The translations under genes and the position numbers were made by a program. Below, piece by piece: positions 1 through 8,223 of a stretch of DNA of 64,000 bases. Each line of letters opens with the position of its first letter. Position 1 is the first letter of the stretch. This stretch comes from Mycolicibacterium sp. CBMA 234 (GTDB taxonomy: Bacteria; Actinomycetota; Actinomycetes; Mycobacteriales; Mycobacteriaceae), in NCBI RefSeq assembly GCF_009729415.1, contig NZ_MPKW01000020.1, forward strand, positions 152,147-216,146, read 5' to 3'. Under the pieces are notes generated by a model that did not search any database, was not told the DNA's origin, and saw only the letters and a program-made list of their open reading frames with translations.

Positions 1-108
1 CCACGCGTTGCGTTCCAGGACAAGCACCTTCTTGCCGGCCTTGGCCAGGTATGCGGCGCAGGTGAGGCCGTGGTGGCCGCCGCCGATGATGATGGCGTCG
101 TAGGTCAT
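1..108 (-). CDS. NAD(P)/FAD-dependent oxidoreductase (phytoene-desaturase-like), N-terminal fragment
   Basis: Only the first 36 codons lie in the window; the gene runs off the left edge. The start ATG is at 108-106, and its first bases overlap the stop of the upstream DUF1295 gene (ATGA). The peptide contains a beta-strand followed by GGGHHGLTCA, the dinucleotide-binding loop of FAD flavoproteins of the phytoene desaturase/PYROXD2 type, and then an acidic residue (VLERN) that would bind the ribose. It resembles the N-terminus of the complete flavoprotein at 16756-18330. It is the last gene visible in the operon starting at 5495. The substrate cannot be inferred from this fragment. Confidence 0.8.
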   Translation of the reverse strand, partial: MTYDAIIIGGGHHGLTCAAYLAKAGKKVLVLERNAW

Positions 109-1013
109 CGTGCGTTCTCCTCGCTGAGAGCAACGGCGGCACGCTGGGCGGCCAGCCGGTCGTGGTTTCGGGCAATTGCGGCGGGAGACAGTGGCAGCGG
201 CAGGAATCGTCGGGTCCGCACCATCAATTCCTGGTATTCGGGCCGTGAGCCCATGTAGTTGTCCTGGAACGCCGATCCCAGGACCGAGGTCAGCATGATG
301 GTGTTCAATACCGGGCCCACTACGGTCCACCAGCACTCTGGGTTTCCGGCGACCGCGACCAACCACATGCCCCACCAGACGGTGGTGGTGCCGAAGTAGT
401 TCGGGTGGCGGCTGTGTGTCCAGACCCCGGTGTTGAGGTAGCGCGGGCGCTGCTTCAACGCGAGGAAAGACTGCAGTTGTGCGTCGGCGACCGTCTCGAA
501 GTACAGCCCGATCATGAACACGAGCAGGCCGAGGAAGGCAAACGCGGTGATGCCGCCATTCGGCGCGCGGTTCTCCAGAATGCCTACTACCGCGGGCATT
601 CCGATGAGCACGATGATCACTGCCTGCGGCTCCATTACCCGGAAGAAGCTCTTCCACCAGTAGCCAGGGGACATCTCGGTGACGAAATTGAGATAGCGCG
701 GGTCGCCGCCATGCACCGGGACGTACCGGCGCCACCTGGCCGCCAGATACCAGCCCAGACGACAGCCGTGCAGCATGACCATGAACAGCAGTAGTGCCGC
801 GGTCACCGACTGGGCGCCGACGATCAGATAGGCGAACAGCGCGGGCACCGCGAAGGCGAAGCCGTACCAGCCGTCCATCATGGAATGGTTGCCCTGGAAC
901 AGGCCGACCACCCACAGTGCGGTTACCACCGCGAAGGTGAAGATCGCGCAAAAGATGAACACGCTTGCGGTACTTGAGGTGTCGACGCCAAGAAGGCTGA
1001 CGAGATGATTCAT
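105..1013 (-). CDS. DUF1295 / steroid 5-alpha-reductase-like membrane protein
   Basis: This is a 302-residue polytopic membrane protein. It has the DUF1295 hallmarks: an NxSxxDxWYG-type segment after the first helices (NHSMMDGWYG) and a C-terminal HSRHPNYFG motif (about residues 200-208), which in the steroid 5-alpha-reductase/isoprenylcysteine methyltransferase superfamily contributes to cofactor binding. Several hydrophobic helices lie between them. The start at 1013 is chosen because GGAGG lies just upstream; a reading frame extending to 1313 would overlap the neighbouring gene and codes for non-membrane sequence. It may reduce a double bond in a lipid or isoprenoid next to the AveC-like and FAD enzymes of the same operon. 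The substrate is inference. Confidence 0.82.
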   Translation of the reverse strand: MNHLVSLLGVDTSSTASVFIFCAIFTFAVVTALWVVGLFQGNHSMMDGWYGFAFAVPALFAYLIVGAQSVTAALLLFMVMLHGCRLGWYLAARWRRYVPVHGGDPRYLNFVTEMSPGYWWKSFFRVMEPQAVIIVLIGMPAVVGILENRAPNGGITAFAFLGLLVFMIGLYFETVADAQLQSFLALKQRPRYLNTGVWTHSRHPNYFGTTTVWWGMWLVAVAGNPECWWTVVGPVLNTIMLTSVLGSAFQDNYMGSRPEYQELMVRTRRFLPLPLSPAAIARNHDRLAAQRAAVALSEENAR

Positions 1014-1045
1014 GATCCTCCGGATCTGTTGTCGGCCAGCACCTG

Positions 1046-1831
1046 TCAGGCGGTTCTGGCGGGCGGACGCTCGTGGGCGCGCAGGTCGGCCAGTTGGGCT
1101 TCGATCGTTGCGAGCCGTTGCGCGATATCGGGCTCGGACGTGGTCTGCTCGGTGTCGTTTCGGATGGCGCGGCCGGTGACGACGGTGGTCACGACTACCC
1201 AGACGAAGTAGCCCGTGACGGGAATCCAGAATCCGATGATGCCGTCCCACGCGAGCGGCCCGGTTTTGAAGATCCACACCCCGAATGTGAGTGCAACGCT
1301 TATCGCACACCACAATTGGAAGTATCCGAACCAGCGCGGGAATACCCGTTGCGGTGTTCGATCACGGAATGTGACGATGGCCAGGGCGATCATCTGAATG
1401 ATGCCGCTGCACACGATGCCCAGGAATGGCAGCCAGCCCAGGTCGTTGAATGTCTGTACCCGCGTTGCGTCTTCGGGCCGGAATGCTGCCATGAGCCAGA
1501 AGGTGCATGGGTAGACGAACTCGATGAACACGCAGCCCTGTGCGGCGACCCAGGTCCATACCAATGGGGAGCGCGGTCCCTCGACACGCAGCATCTGTGC
1601 ACAGAGAGCGCCGCCCCACGGCAGCAGTAGCGACGATGCCGACAGCGCCAAGACCATGCCGATCCGGATACCTAAAAGGTGGCCCCGGTAGAACTGGGCG
1701 ACCTGGCCAGCTGATGCGGTCGGCGATGGTGGGGGCACGAAGCCGGCCAGCGCGACCCAGCCGATCAAGAATGCCGCGATGAATCCGAAAACGGAATAGG
1801 CACAGTACAACTGCACACGGTTGTTGGTCAT
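1046..1831 (-). CDS. Polytopic membrane protein, unassigned family A (copy 1)
   Basis: The protein has 261 residues, about six hydrophobic segments and a charged C-terminal tail that could form a short coiled coil (TIEAQLADLRAHE). I do not recognise the family. Shared landmarks with two other window proteins (6695-7489 and 9403-10143) are FVPPPSPTASA near residue 32, a conserved W/RP segment near the middle, FPRWFGYFQLW near residue 170 and FKTGPLAWDGIIGFWIP near residue 190. The start ATG overlaps the stop of the upstream AveC-like gene by 4 nt, so the two are translationally coupled. A role in a membrane-bound lipid modification pathway is inferred from context only. Confidence 0.8.
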   Translation of the reverse strand: MTNNRVQLYCAYSVFGFIAAFLIGWVALAGFVPPPSPTASAGQVAQFYRGHLLGIRIGMVLALSASSLLLPWGGALCAQMLRVEGPRSPLVWTWVAAQGCVFIEFVYPCTFWLMAAFRPEDATRVQTFNDLGWLPFLGIVCSGIIQMIALAIVTFRDRTPQRVFPRWFGYFQLWCAISVALTFGVWIFKTGPLAWDGIIGFWIPVTGYFVWVVVTTVVTGRAIRNDTEQTTSEPDIAQRLATIEAQLADLRAHERPPARTA

Positions 1832-3000
1832 CGACCGCTGCCGGAATGCTCGATCTCTACCTTGGCGGGAAGCCGAGTGCCGGGCGGTACGTGCAATGTC
1901 CCGTCAGTTCCGACATACGCTGAGCCGCCGTTGCCACCAGAATTGTCGGTGCGTACCAAGGGAATTGCCGGCCCTGGGCAGGCTCGCCCGGTGTCTCCGC
2001 CGCAGATGCCGTCCAGGAAGTAGGACCGCCGCTGGACGTCGTCGTTCCATGGCCGGGAGTGGGCGCCGACAAACAGGTGCGGCAGCGTGTAGACGCCGAG
2101 GAAGATCGCATTGACCGCTCCGATGATCGCGAGCGCGCGGACGATGCCCTGGCCGGCGGGAGTGGCTGCGGCACGCTCGGATCCGCGTTCGACGATCGTG
2201 CGGCCGCGGTCGTCGACGAAGAATCGCAGGAAGGTGTAGGCGCTGAGCAGGATTCCCACCAGCAGTGCCTCGTGCAGGGGGAACGCGTGGTAGGTGTTAC
2301 CGAAGATGTTCCAGTGGCCGCCGGCGTACGTCCAGACACCCAGCGGCATGAAGGTGACGCCCTCGAAGACCACGTCGAACACGAACATGACGGTGTAGCA
2401 GATCAGGAACAGTCCAACCTTGCTCAGTTGTGGCCATCGCGCCGAGGCCCATTTGAGGGTGGCGACGCCGATGCGTACTGCGACCGTCATGATCACCACG
2501 TAGAGGCCAATGATGGTCATGGGCGGTTCGACGACCGTGGCACCAGGCGCTCCGAACGACATCCAACCGGGGACACTGTTCACCCACGACCCTCGGTTCC
2601 AGGACCATGAGTTGTAGGTGATCCACGGGCCGAAGTAGTTCGACAGCGGATCCTGAAAGAACAACGTGCAGAACGCCAGTGTCAAGGCGCCGTCGACGGT
2701 AACCGTTCTTTCGCGGCGCCAGGGCCGCACCACGAAGCACCACAACAGGCCCAGCATCGCCGGAATCATGGTGACCTGCAAGGTCATCAGGAAGACCTTC
2801 ATGTACATCGGTGGGTCGGTGGGCCCGACCGGCACGCGGGTGAAGTACGGGCCACTGATCCAGCTGATCAGCACGAAAGCCATGAATGTCAGCCACAGTG
2901 CGCCGAACGTCGCCCACCACAGGACCGGCCGTGCCTGACGAGGTGTGACGCGCGGGTCGGTAGCAGGGTAGGCAGATGTAGCGGTTTTTGATGCGTTCAC
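1828..3000 (-). CDS. AveC-family (spirocyclase-like) membrane protein, copy 1
   Basis: The protein has 390 residues and a GTG start. It has several transmembrane helices and the layout of the AveC-like family: WISGPYF after the first helix, RPWRRER, then FFQDPLSNYFGPW, a GSWVNSVPGW segment, VFEGVTFMPLGVWTYAGGHW and HAFPLHEALLVG. AveC of avermectin biosynthesis is a dehydratase/spirocyclase that forms a spiroketal. Mycobacterial members have no established function as far as I know. It lies 24 nt downstream of a paralogue (3025-4146) in the same operon. The C-terminus is an extracytoplasmic-looking Gly/Pro-rich tail. The family assignment is good; the reaction in this host is unknown. Confidence 0.82.
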   Translation of the reverse strand: MNASKTATSAYPATDPRVTPRQARPVLWWATFGALWLTFMAFVLISWISGPYFTRVPVGPTDPPMYMKVFLMTLQVTMIPAMLGLLWCFVVRPWRRERTVTVDGALTLAFCTLFFQDPLSNYFGPWITYNSWSWNRGSWVNSVPGWMSFGAPGATVVEPPMTIIGLYVVIMTVAVRIGVATLKWASARWPQLSKVGLFLICYTVMFVFDVVFEGVTFMPLGVWTYAGGHWNIFGNTYHAFPLHEALLVGILLSAYTFLRFFVDDRGRTIVERGSERAAATPAGQGIVRALAIIGAVNAIFLGVYTLPHLFVGAHSRPWNDDVQRRSYFLDGICGGDTGRACPGPAIPLVRTDNSGGNGGSAYVGTDGTLHVPPGTRLPAKVEIEHSGSGR

Positions 3001-3024
3001 GATGTGTCCGTTCCGTACGGTCGG

Positions 3025-4146
3025 TCAGCGGTGATAGCGAAACTGCGGCGGGTAGATTTGGCCGAATGCGCGGCCGTTGGCACCGCCAGCGCCGTTGTCG
3101 TTGCGCAGCAACGGAACATCGGGGCCCGGGCAGGCGATGTGGGGACCTTCACCGCATGTGTAGGTCAAGTATGACCGGGTCTGGATGTCCTCGTTCCAGG
3201 CGGTGGAATGCGCGCCGAACCAGGTATTGGGCAGTGAATAGCCAAGTGTCATCGCCAATGTCACCAAGCCACTGACCGCGAGCAGTCGCATGACAGTGAC
3301 CCGCGCGGTGCTGCCAACAACCTGCTCGGAACCACGTTCGGCCAGCGACTGGCCGCGGTCATTGGTGAAGTACTTGATGCACGCGAACATCGTGAAGATG
3401 GCGCCGGTGGTGAGTGCTTCGTTGATCGGATACGCGTGGAACGTGTCGCTGAAAATCTTGACATGCCCGCCGGGGTACTCCCAGGACCCCAGTGGCATGA
3501 AGACGATGCCTTCGAAGACGATGTCGAACGGCACCATGACTCCGAAACATATGGCGGCCAGGCTCATTCGGGACAGGTGCGGCCACCGGAGCTTCGCCTT
3601 CCGCATGACGGCGGCACCCATGGTGGTCACCAGCATGAAGATGACCACGTAGGCCGGCGGCACGATCAGTAGCGGGTAGGCGACTTGATGTTCGGGCGTG
3701 CCGGGGGCCAGCGCTCCAGGCATACTGTTGAGCCACGAACCCATGTTCACTTGCCACGCGTTGTAGGCGTACCAGTGGTTGAAGTAGGCACTGAGGGGAT
3801 CGTGGAACGCAAGGATCAGAAACGAGATCGCCATCAGGCCATCCAGCCCGACGCGCCGTTCGCGTCGCCAGGGGCGCACCACTGTCCAGTAGAGCACTCC
3901 CGACGCGAGGATCGGAAGAACGATCTGCAGCGCGACCAGGGCCGCCTTCATCCACGCCGGCATTGGAGTCGGCCCAGCGTCGACATGGTGGAAATACGGA
4001 CCGCTGACCCAGCGGATCAAGATTGCGCACTGAAAGAGCAAGACGGCCAAACCTAATGCAGCCCAGCACTTTATCGGGGTGATCGGTTCGTCGGGGACCA
4101 CTCTCGGTCGCTCGGACTGTCCGATGCCTGTGCTGATGGTGCTCAC
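3025..4146 (-). CDS. AveC-family (spirocyclase-like) membrane protein, copy 2
   Basis: This 373-residue paralogue of the neighbouring gene shares its landmarks: WVSGPYFHHVDAGPT, RPWRRERR, FHDPLSAYFNHW, GSWLNSMPG, VFEGIVFMPLGSWEYPGGH and HAYPINEAL. The GTG start at 4146 overlaps the stop of the upstream FAD oxidoreductase by 4 nt (GTGA), implying coupled expression. Two adjacent AveC-like genes suggest a tandem duplication followed by divergence, possibly into a heteromer or successive steps. The known AveC reaction is on a polyketide spiroketal precursor; no polyketide synthase is visible here, so the substrate may be a terpenoid or another lipid (inference). Confidence 0.82.
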   Translation of the reverse strand: MSTISTGIGQSERPRVVPDEPITPIKCWAALGLAVLLFQCAILIRWVSGPYFHHVDAGPTPMPAWMKAALVALQIVLPILASGVLYWTVVRPWRRERRVGLDGLMAISFLILAFHDPLSAYFNHWYAYNAWQVNMGSWLNSMPGALAPGTPEHQVAYPLLIVPPAYVVIFMLVTTMGAAVMRKAKLRWPHLSRMSLAAICFGVMVPFDIVFEGIVFMPLGSWEYPGGHVKIFSDTFHAYPINEALTTGAIFTMFACIKYFTNDRGQSLAERGSEQVVGSTARVTVMRLLAVSGLVTLAMTLGYSLPNTWFGAHSTAWNEDIQTRSYLTYTCGEGPHIACPGPDVPLLRNDNGAGGANGRAFGQIYPPQFRYHR

Positions 4147-5495
4147 GACAGCACCTTCTTCCTCGCGCGGGCCTGCGCGGCCAGCACCTCGCCGGCGGCC
4201 TGACCGGAGACCAATGCCCCATTGACACCGGGGATTGGTCCGAGGTCACCGGCGAGTTGCACCCGGTCGGCGGGGTCGATTGCCCGCATGTACTGGTCAA
4301 CCGACTTGAAGCGGCCCTTCGTCATGATCGGAACGACATCGCGCCATCGCCCGATCTCGTAGTCAGCAACCGATGAACTCAGGTCCCCGTAGTAGGGCGC
4401 GACGAAACCTATTACCGCGTTAAGGATTTCGTCGTCGGATGCTTCGAGATGATCCAGGCACCATTCGTGCCGGCAGAACACCGTGATCATGCCCTGATCC
4501 TCGGGGCAGCGATTGTTGGCCTTGAGGTGGTCGACGATCACCCCGCACAGGTCGCGCTGCTCCTTCGGGGAGCACATGATGTAGGTGGCGGGGTTCGCCG
4601 GCCGCGTCGACAGGGCCAGGTGGGTGTTGACGCTGCAGATGTACTCGGTGTTCTGGTAGTGCTCCCGCGCCGAACCTGACATCTGGGGATAGATCTCCAG
4701 CGCCTTGCCGGCAGTGGTGGTGATCACCGCGTTGGCAAAGCTCTCCGTGCGTTGCACGCCGCCATCGGTGTAAGTCACCTCGACGTGGTCACCGGCATCG
4801 GTGACATTGAGTACCGGGGTGGATAGCCGGACGTCGGGCAGGGTGGCTGCCATCGCCCGCGGCAGTGCGTCCATGCCGTCGTCGAGACCGTAGAAGTACG
4901 GCTTGAAGAAATTCTTCAAGGTCCAAAGCAATTGGCAGACAGAGGCATACGACGGGTCGCTCAGCCAGGGACCTCGGACCACCACCGCGGCGATGTAGTC
5001 GAGAATTTCTTGGTTCAGTTCGCGTTCGCAGTAACTGGTGACGGTATCGGTGTCGAGCGCTGCGATGCCGGATGCATCGACGTAGTTCAGATCCTTCCAG
5101 TGTTTTCCCAACAGCCACAAAAGTTTCGATAGTTTGAGCTTGCTGGTCGCTGAGAGGTACGGCGTACCAACTGCTTTCAGTGGATTGCGCAGATCAAGGA
5201 AGTTGAGCTCGCCGTCGCGGGGCATGGCTCCGTAGGCGTCGAACTGGTGCATCTGTGAACCCAGCCCGACCTGCCGCATCTCCTCTGTGGCTTCGGCGTA
5301 GCTCCCCAGATAGATGAAGGCGCCGACATCGAACGTGTATTCATCTCGCCGGATCGTCTTGATGCGTCCGCCGACGCGATCATCGGCCTCGAAAACCACC
5401 GACGATCCACCCCGGCTTTGAACTCGCCGCGCCGCGCCGAGTCCAGCCATACCCGCACCGATAACGGCCGTTCTCGAATCTGTGGTCACCGCCAC
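4143..5495 (-). CDS. FAD-dependent amine-oxidase/desaturase-like oxidoreductase
   Basis: The protein has 450 residues. It begins with a Rossmann motif AVIGAGMAGLGAARR followed by FEADDRVGGRIKT, the FAD-binding signature of the amine oxidase/protoporphyrinogen oxidase/carotenoid desaturase superfamily. The C-terminus carries the second FAD contact (VQLAGDLGPIPGVNGALVSGQAAG). Translation may start at GTG 5495 or the in-frame GTG at 5489; no clear ribosome site precedes either, so a leaderless transcript is possible. It is the first gene of an operon that continues through two AveC-like genes to the left edge. It faces a TetR gene across two palindromes and is probably repressed by it. Confidence 0.85.
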   Translation of the reverse strand: MAVTTDSRTAVIGAGMAGLGAARRVQSRGGSSVVFEADDRVGGRIKTIRRDEYTFDVGAFIYLGSYAEATEEMRQVGLGSQMHQFDAYGAMPRDGELNFLDLRNPLKAVGTPYLSATSKLKLSKLLWLLGKHWKDLNYVDASGIAALDTDTVTSYCERELNQEILDYIAAVVVRGPWLSDPSYASVCQLLWTLKNFFKPYFYGLDDGMDALPRAMAATLPDVRLSTPVLNVTDAGDHVEVTYTDGGVQRTESFANAVITTTAGKALEIYPQMSGSAREHYQNTEYICSVNTHLALSTRPANPATYIMCSPKEQRDLCGVIVDHLKANNRCPEDQGMITVFCRHEWCLDHLEASDDEILNAVIGFVAPYYGDLSSSVADYEIGRWRDVVPIMTKGRFKSVDQYMRAIDPADRVQLAGDLGPIPGVNGALVSGQAAGEVLAAQARARKKVLS

Positions 5496-5509
5496 ATCGT
5501 AAGGCTAAA

Positions 5510-5541
5510 TGATTTACTGATCAATAATGATTTACAGATCA
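5510..5541. promoter_or_regulatory. Two tandem palindromic operator candidates
   Basis: The gap between the divergent FAD gene (start 5495) and TetR gene (start 5559) contains TGATTTACTGATCA (5510-5523) and TGATTTACAGATCA (5528-5541). They are direct repeats 18 bp apart, and each has inverted TGAT/ATCA ends. The AT-rich block spans where both promoters must lie. This is the expected layout for an autoregulating TetR repressor binding as two dimers. The assignment to this TetR is inference. Confidence 0.7.
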
Positions 5542-5558
5542 TTTATTAGACTCATTGC

Positions 5559-6194
5559 ATGACAGATGCGCCACGGACGCCAACTCGGGCGGTACAACGT
5601 CAGGCACAGACTCGAGCCGGCCTGATTCGGGCTGCGGGTGAGCTCATCGCCGAACGCGGGTTGGAAGCGCTGCGCGTAGGCGACATCACCGAGCGGGCGA
5701 ATGTCGCCTTCGGCACCTTTTATAATCAGTTCAAGGCCAAAGACGACATAGTCGACGCGGTTGTGGCAGAAGCCCTTGTCGGACTGGCGCGGTCAATCGA
5801 AGACTCTCCGGCGTTCGCCGATCCCATGGAGGCTGTCGTGGCCTCTACCAGGGCGATCGTGCGAGTAGCTTATGACGACCCCGATCTTGCTCGCCTCCTG
5901 GTCAACCTGGAGCAGGCTGAGTCTCGATTCGAGCGGATCATCCGCCCGCAAGCAGGAGCGGTGTTGGAACGCGGCGTCAATGCGGGTGTGTTTCAGATTG
6001 CCGACATGCCTACCGTTCTCACCATGGCCATCGCCGCCGCGTTCGAAGTGATTCGAGGCGTGGTCGAGAGTCGGCTGGGGGAAGGAGCGGACGTCACCTG
6101 TGCAGAGGTGATTCTGCGGATGGCTGGGGTCGATGCTCAACAGGCCGCCGACTGCGTATCCGCCGTTCGAGCGCGTGAGTTTTCGAACGGGTAG
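5559..6194 (+). CDS. TetR/AcrR family transcriptional regulator
   Basis: The protein has 211 residues. The N-terminal helix-turn-helix is typical: AAGELIAERGLEALRVGDI followed by TERANVAFGTFYNQFKAKDD (about residues 25-65). The rest is a helical ligand-binding domain. There is no ribosome-binding site close to the ATG, consistent with leaderless translation. It is divergent from the FAD/AveC operon, and the tandem palindromes lie between them, so it most likely represses itself and that operon. The ligand is unknown but probably a substrate or product of the membrane-enzyme pathway. Confidence 0.92.
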   Translation: MTDAPRTPTRAVQRQAQTRAGLIRAAGELIAERGLEALRVGDITERANVAFGTFYNQFKAKDDIVDAVVAEALVGLARSIEDSPAFADPMEAVVASTRAIVRVAYDDPDLARLLVNLEQAESRFERIIRPQAGAVLERGVNAGVFQIADMPTVLTMAIAAAFEVIRGVVESRLGEGADVTCAEVILRMAGVDAQQAADCVSAVRAREFSNG

Positions 6195-6694
6195 ACCAGT
6201 CGCGGTTACACGTGAACGATCGATCACGTTCTCGCCGTCAACTATCGCGTGGTGCGCACGAAGTCGGCCCGTACTACTCGCGCTTCTCGGCCGCGCCGTG
6301 TCGAAGTAGCGCCCGGTTCATGTAGCGCCCGTCGGACGGGTTGTAGAAGCCATTGGCAATGCCCCGGCGAGTACAACGCGACGCTATGCAAGATAGAAGT
6401 CGACTGCTATCTTTATGTGTGTTGTCGTCGAGCTGGGCGGAGACCGTGATGAGCGAAGAAGCGTTATCCCGAATGCTGGTGGGGAACCACGCTCAAACAT
6501 ATTGCGTACCAACGGTGTAGCGATATCAACCGCGAGTCAGTGCGGGCAGCAGGCCTCCCCGGACCTCAACTGACCTCGGTTCGATAGGCCGGCAAGGTCC
6601 AGCCTGCAAACAGTGATCAGACCTGCTCACCGGATCCGGGGTGACGGCCCGCTGGGCTGCCGAGTCCGAAACATCAAGAGACAAGGAGGAATCC
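6195..6694. other. Intergenic region, 500 bp, no convincing gene
   Basis: No reading frame here has a ribosome site plus plausible mycobacterial protein composition. The only clear structure is the near-perfect 24-bp palindrome at 6390-6413. The segment just after 6440 may hold the promoter for the membrane/cytochrome operon at 6695. Confidence 0.6.
6390..6413. promoter_or_regulatory. Near-perfect 24-bp palindrome
   Basis: The arms are AAGATAG (6390-6396) and CTATCTT (6407-6413), and the ten bases between them continue the symmetry around a GTCGAC centre. Twenty-two of 24 positions are symmetric. It lies about 280 bp upstream of the 6695 gene with no gene over it. It is a strong candidate for a dimeric repressor site; without a T-run it does not look like an intrinsic terminator. 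Confidence 0.6.
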
Positions 6695-7489
6695 ATGATC
6701 AAACAAGTTGAACTCGACAAGGGCGTCGCCAAGGCGTTCACCTGGTCAGCGGTGGTCGTCATCATCGGCCTACTGGTTGCACAGGGCTTCCTGATGCACT
6801 TTCTGCCCGCTCCTGACCCGTCGTTGGGCGCCGAGGCATTGCGGCAGCGATTCATCGACCGTCGGATGGAAATCGAGATCGGATCGATCATTCAGATCAT
6901 TGCCTGGAGTTTCTGGGCGACATGGGGCGTCGTGGTAACCACATTCATGCGCAAGATGGAACGGAGCTATCCGTTCCTCACGTATGCGTCGATTGCCTTG
7001 GTCGGTGGGGGATACGTCTTCTTCATCTTCATCCCCATGACGTGGGCTGTATGTGCGTATCGCGCAAACGAAATGGCGCCCCAGATCATCCAGTTCGCGA
7101 ACGACTGGGTGTGGTTCGACTGGCTGTTCACCTGGCCGCCGTTCGCCATCTGGTTCTTTGTGGTCGCGGCGGCCATCTTCAAAGACCACAACGTTCCGAC
7201 CCTCTATCCGCGATGGGTGGGCTACTTCAACCTGTGGTGTGGCTTCCTGATCTTCCCGGCGGCGTTGATCGTGTTCTGGAAGACCGGCCCCTTCGCCTAC
7301 AACGGGGTACTGGCGTTCTGGTTCCCTGTCTTCATCTTCTTCGGGGAGATCGTCGTCATGATCGTCATGTCGCTCAAGGTCATCAACCAGCAAGCGGCGC
7401 GCCTGCAAGCAGAAGCCGAAGCAGGCAATCCTGACGTTGCTTGGACCGAGGTCTCCGTCGTTGATGCGCGATCTGCCGTAACTGCCTGA
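6695..7489 (+). CDS. Polytopic membrane protein, unassigned family A (copy 2)
   Basis: The protein has 264 residues and about six membrane segments. The start at 6695 is fixed by AAGGAGGA at 6684-6690. It is a paralogue of 1046-1831 and 9403-10143, sharing FLPAPDPSLGAEALRQRF near residue 36, YPRWVGYFNLWC near residue 172 and FWKTGPFAYNGVLAFWFP near residue 190. It is the most divergent of the three, with an aromatic-rich centre (WVWFDWLFTWPPFAIWFF). It is followed at 125 nt by the cytochrome-oxidase subunit III/IV pair, so it may be a partner of that module. I do not know a function for the family. Confidence 0.82.
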   Translation: MIKQVELDKGVAKAFTWSAVVVIIGLLVAQGFLMHFLPAPDPSLGAEALRQRFIDRRMEIEIGSIIQIIAWSFWATWGVVVTTFMRKMERSYPFLTYASIALVGGGYVFFIFIPMTWAVCAYRANEMAPQIIQFANDWVWFDWLFTWPPFAIWFFVVAAAIFKDHNVPTLYPRWVGYFNLWCGFLIFPAALIVFWKTGPFAYNGVLAFWFPVFIFFGEIVVMIVMSLKVINQQAARLQAEAEAGNPDVAWTEVSVVDARSAVTA

Positions 7490-7613
7490 TGAGCCCGGGT
7501 GGCGCGGCGTTCGACACCTCAGGACACCGTGCCACTCCCTCGCACATCAACGCCGGTCGTGCGCCCGGGCGTGCTGCTGAATGCCATTGCCCGACAAAAG
7601 GAATTGGAGCGTG

Positions 7614-8216
7614 ATGACAACCATCCTCGACGATGTCCGCGCGTTCGAATTGAGGCAGCGGCCTCGTCATACCCCAGGCGAAGCCGGCGTATGGATCTTC
7701 ATTCTCGGTGACATGAGCATCTTCTCGGCATTCTTCGTGACGTATCTCGTGTATCGATCTCGTGACGCTGCGCTCTTCAATGCCTCCGCCGAACATCTCA
7801 AGCAAGTGTTCGGAGTGATCAATACCTTGCTGCTGCTCTGCAGTTCGCTATTGGTGGTCGTCGGGATTCGCGCCATCCGCCGTATGTCCACCACGATCGC
7901 CCCGTGGTGCTTCGTCGGCGCCATGGTCTGCGGCGCGGGCTTCGCCACGATGAAGTTCCTGGAGTACGGCGACAAGGTCCACCACCACATCACACCCAAC
8001 ACCAACGAGTTCTGGATGTACTTCTACATCCTGACCGGCCTGCACTTCTTCCACCTGCTGATGGGCATGGGTGTCCTGATCTACCTCACCGTGAAGTCAC
8101 GCCAATCCGTGCTCACCGTCAAGGAATTCGCCTTTGTCGAAGGCGGAGCCTGCTTCTGGCACATGGTGGACGTGCTGTGGATCGTCTTGTTCCCACTGCT
8201 CTACTTTGTGAGGTAA
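7614..8216 (+). CDS. Cytochrome c oxidase subunit III family protein
   Basis: The protein has 200 residues and five predicted membrane helices. It has subunit III (CtaE/NorE) features: PGEAGVWIFILGDMSIFSAF at the first helix, FMKFLEY-type MKFLEYG mid-chain, TGLHFFHLLMGMG and a C-terminal FWHMVDVLWIVLFPLLY. The ATG at 7614 is preferred over an upstream in-frame ATG at 7581 because AAGGAATTGGAG lies just upstream. At 200 residues it fits the shorter NorE-like class associated with nitric oxide reductase or alternative oxidases. No catalytic subunit I or II is present in the window, so it is an orphan accessory subunit here. Confidence 0.85.
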   Translation: MTTILDDVRAFELRQRPRHTPGEAGVWIFILGDMSIFSAFFVTYLVYRSRDAALFNASAEHLKQVFGVINTLLLLCSSLLVVVGIRAIRRMSTTIAPWCFVGAMVCGAGFATMKFLEYGDKVHHHITPNTNEFWMYFYILTGLHFFHLLMGMGVLIYLTVKSRQSVLTVKEFAFVEGGACFWHMVDVLWIVLFPLLYFVR

Positions 8217-8223
8217 CGGCAAC

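Noticed and set aside
1014..1313. N-terminal extension of the DUF1295 frame
   Set aside because: It overlaps the neighbouring membrane-protein gene on the same strand and lacks membrane character; GGAGG supports ATG 1013.
6249..6449. 66-codon frame in the gap before 6695
   Set aside because: No ribosome site, Arg/Ser-rich random-looking sequence, and it runs over the 24-bp palindrome.
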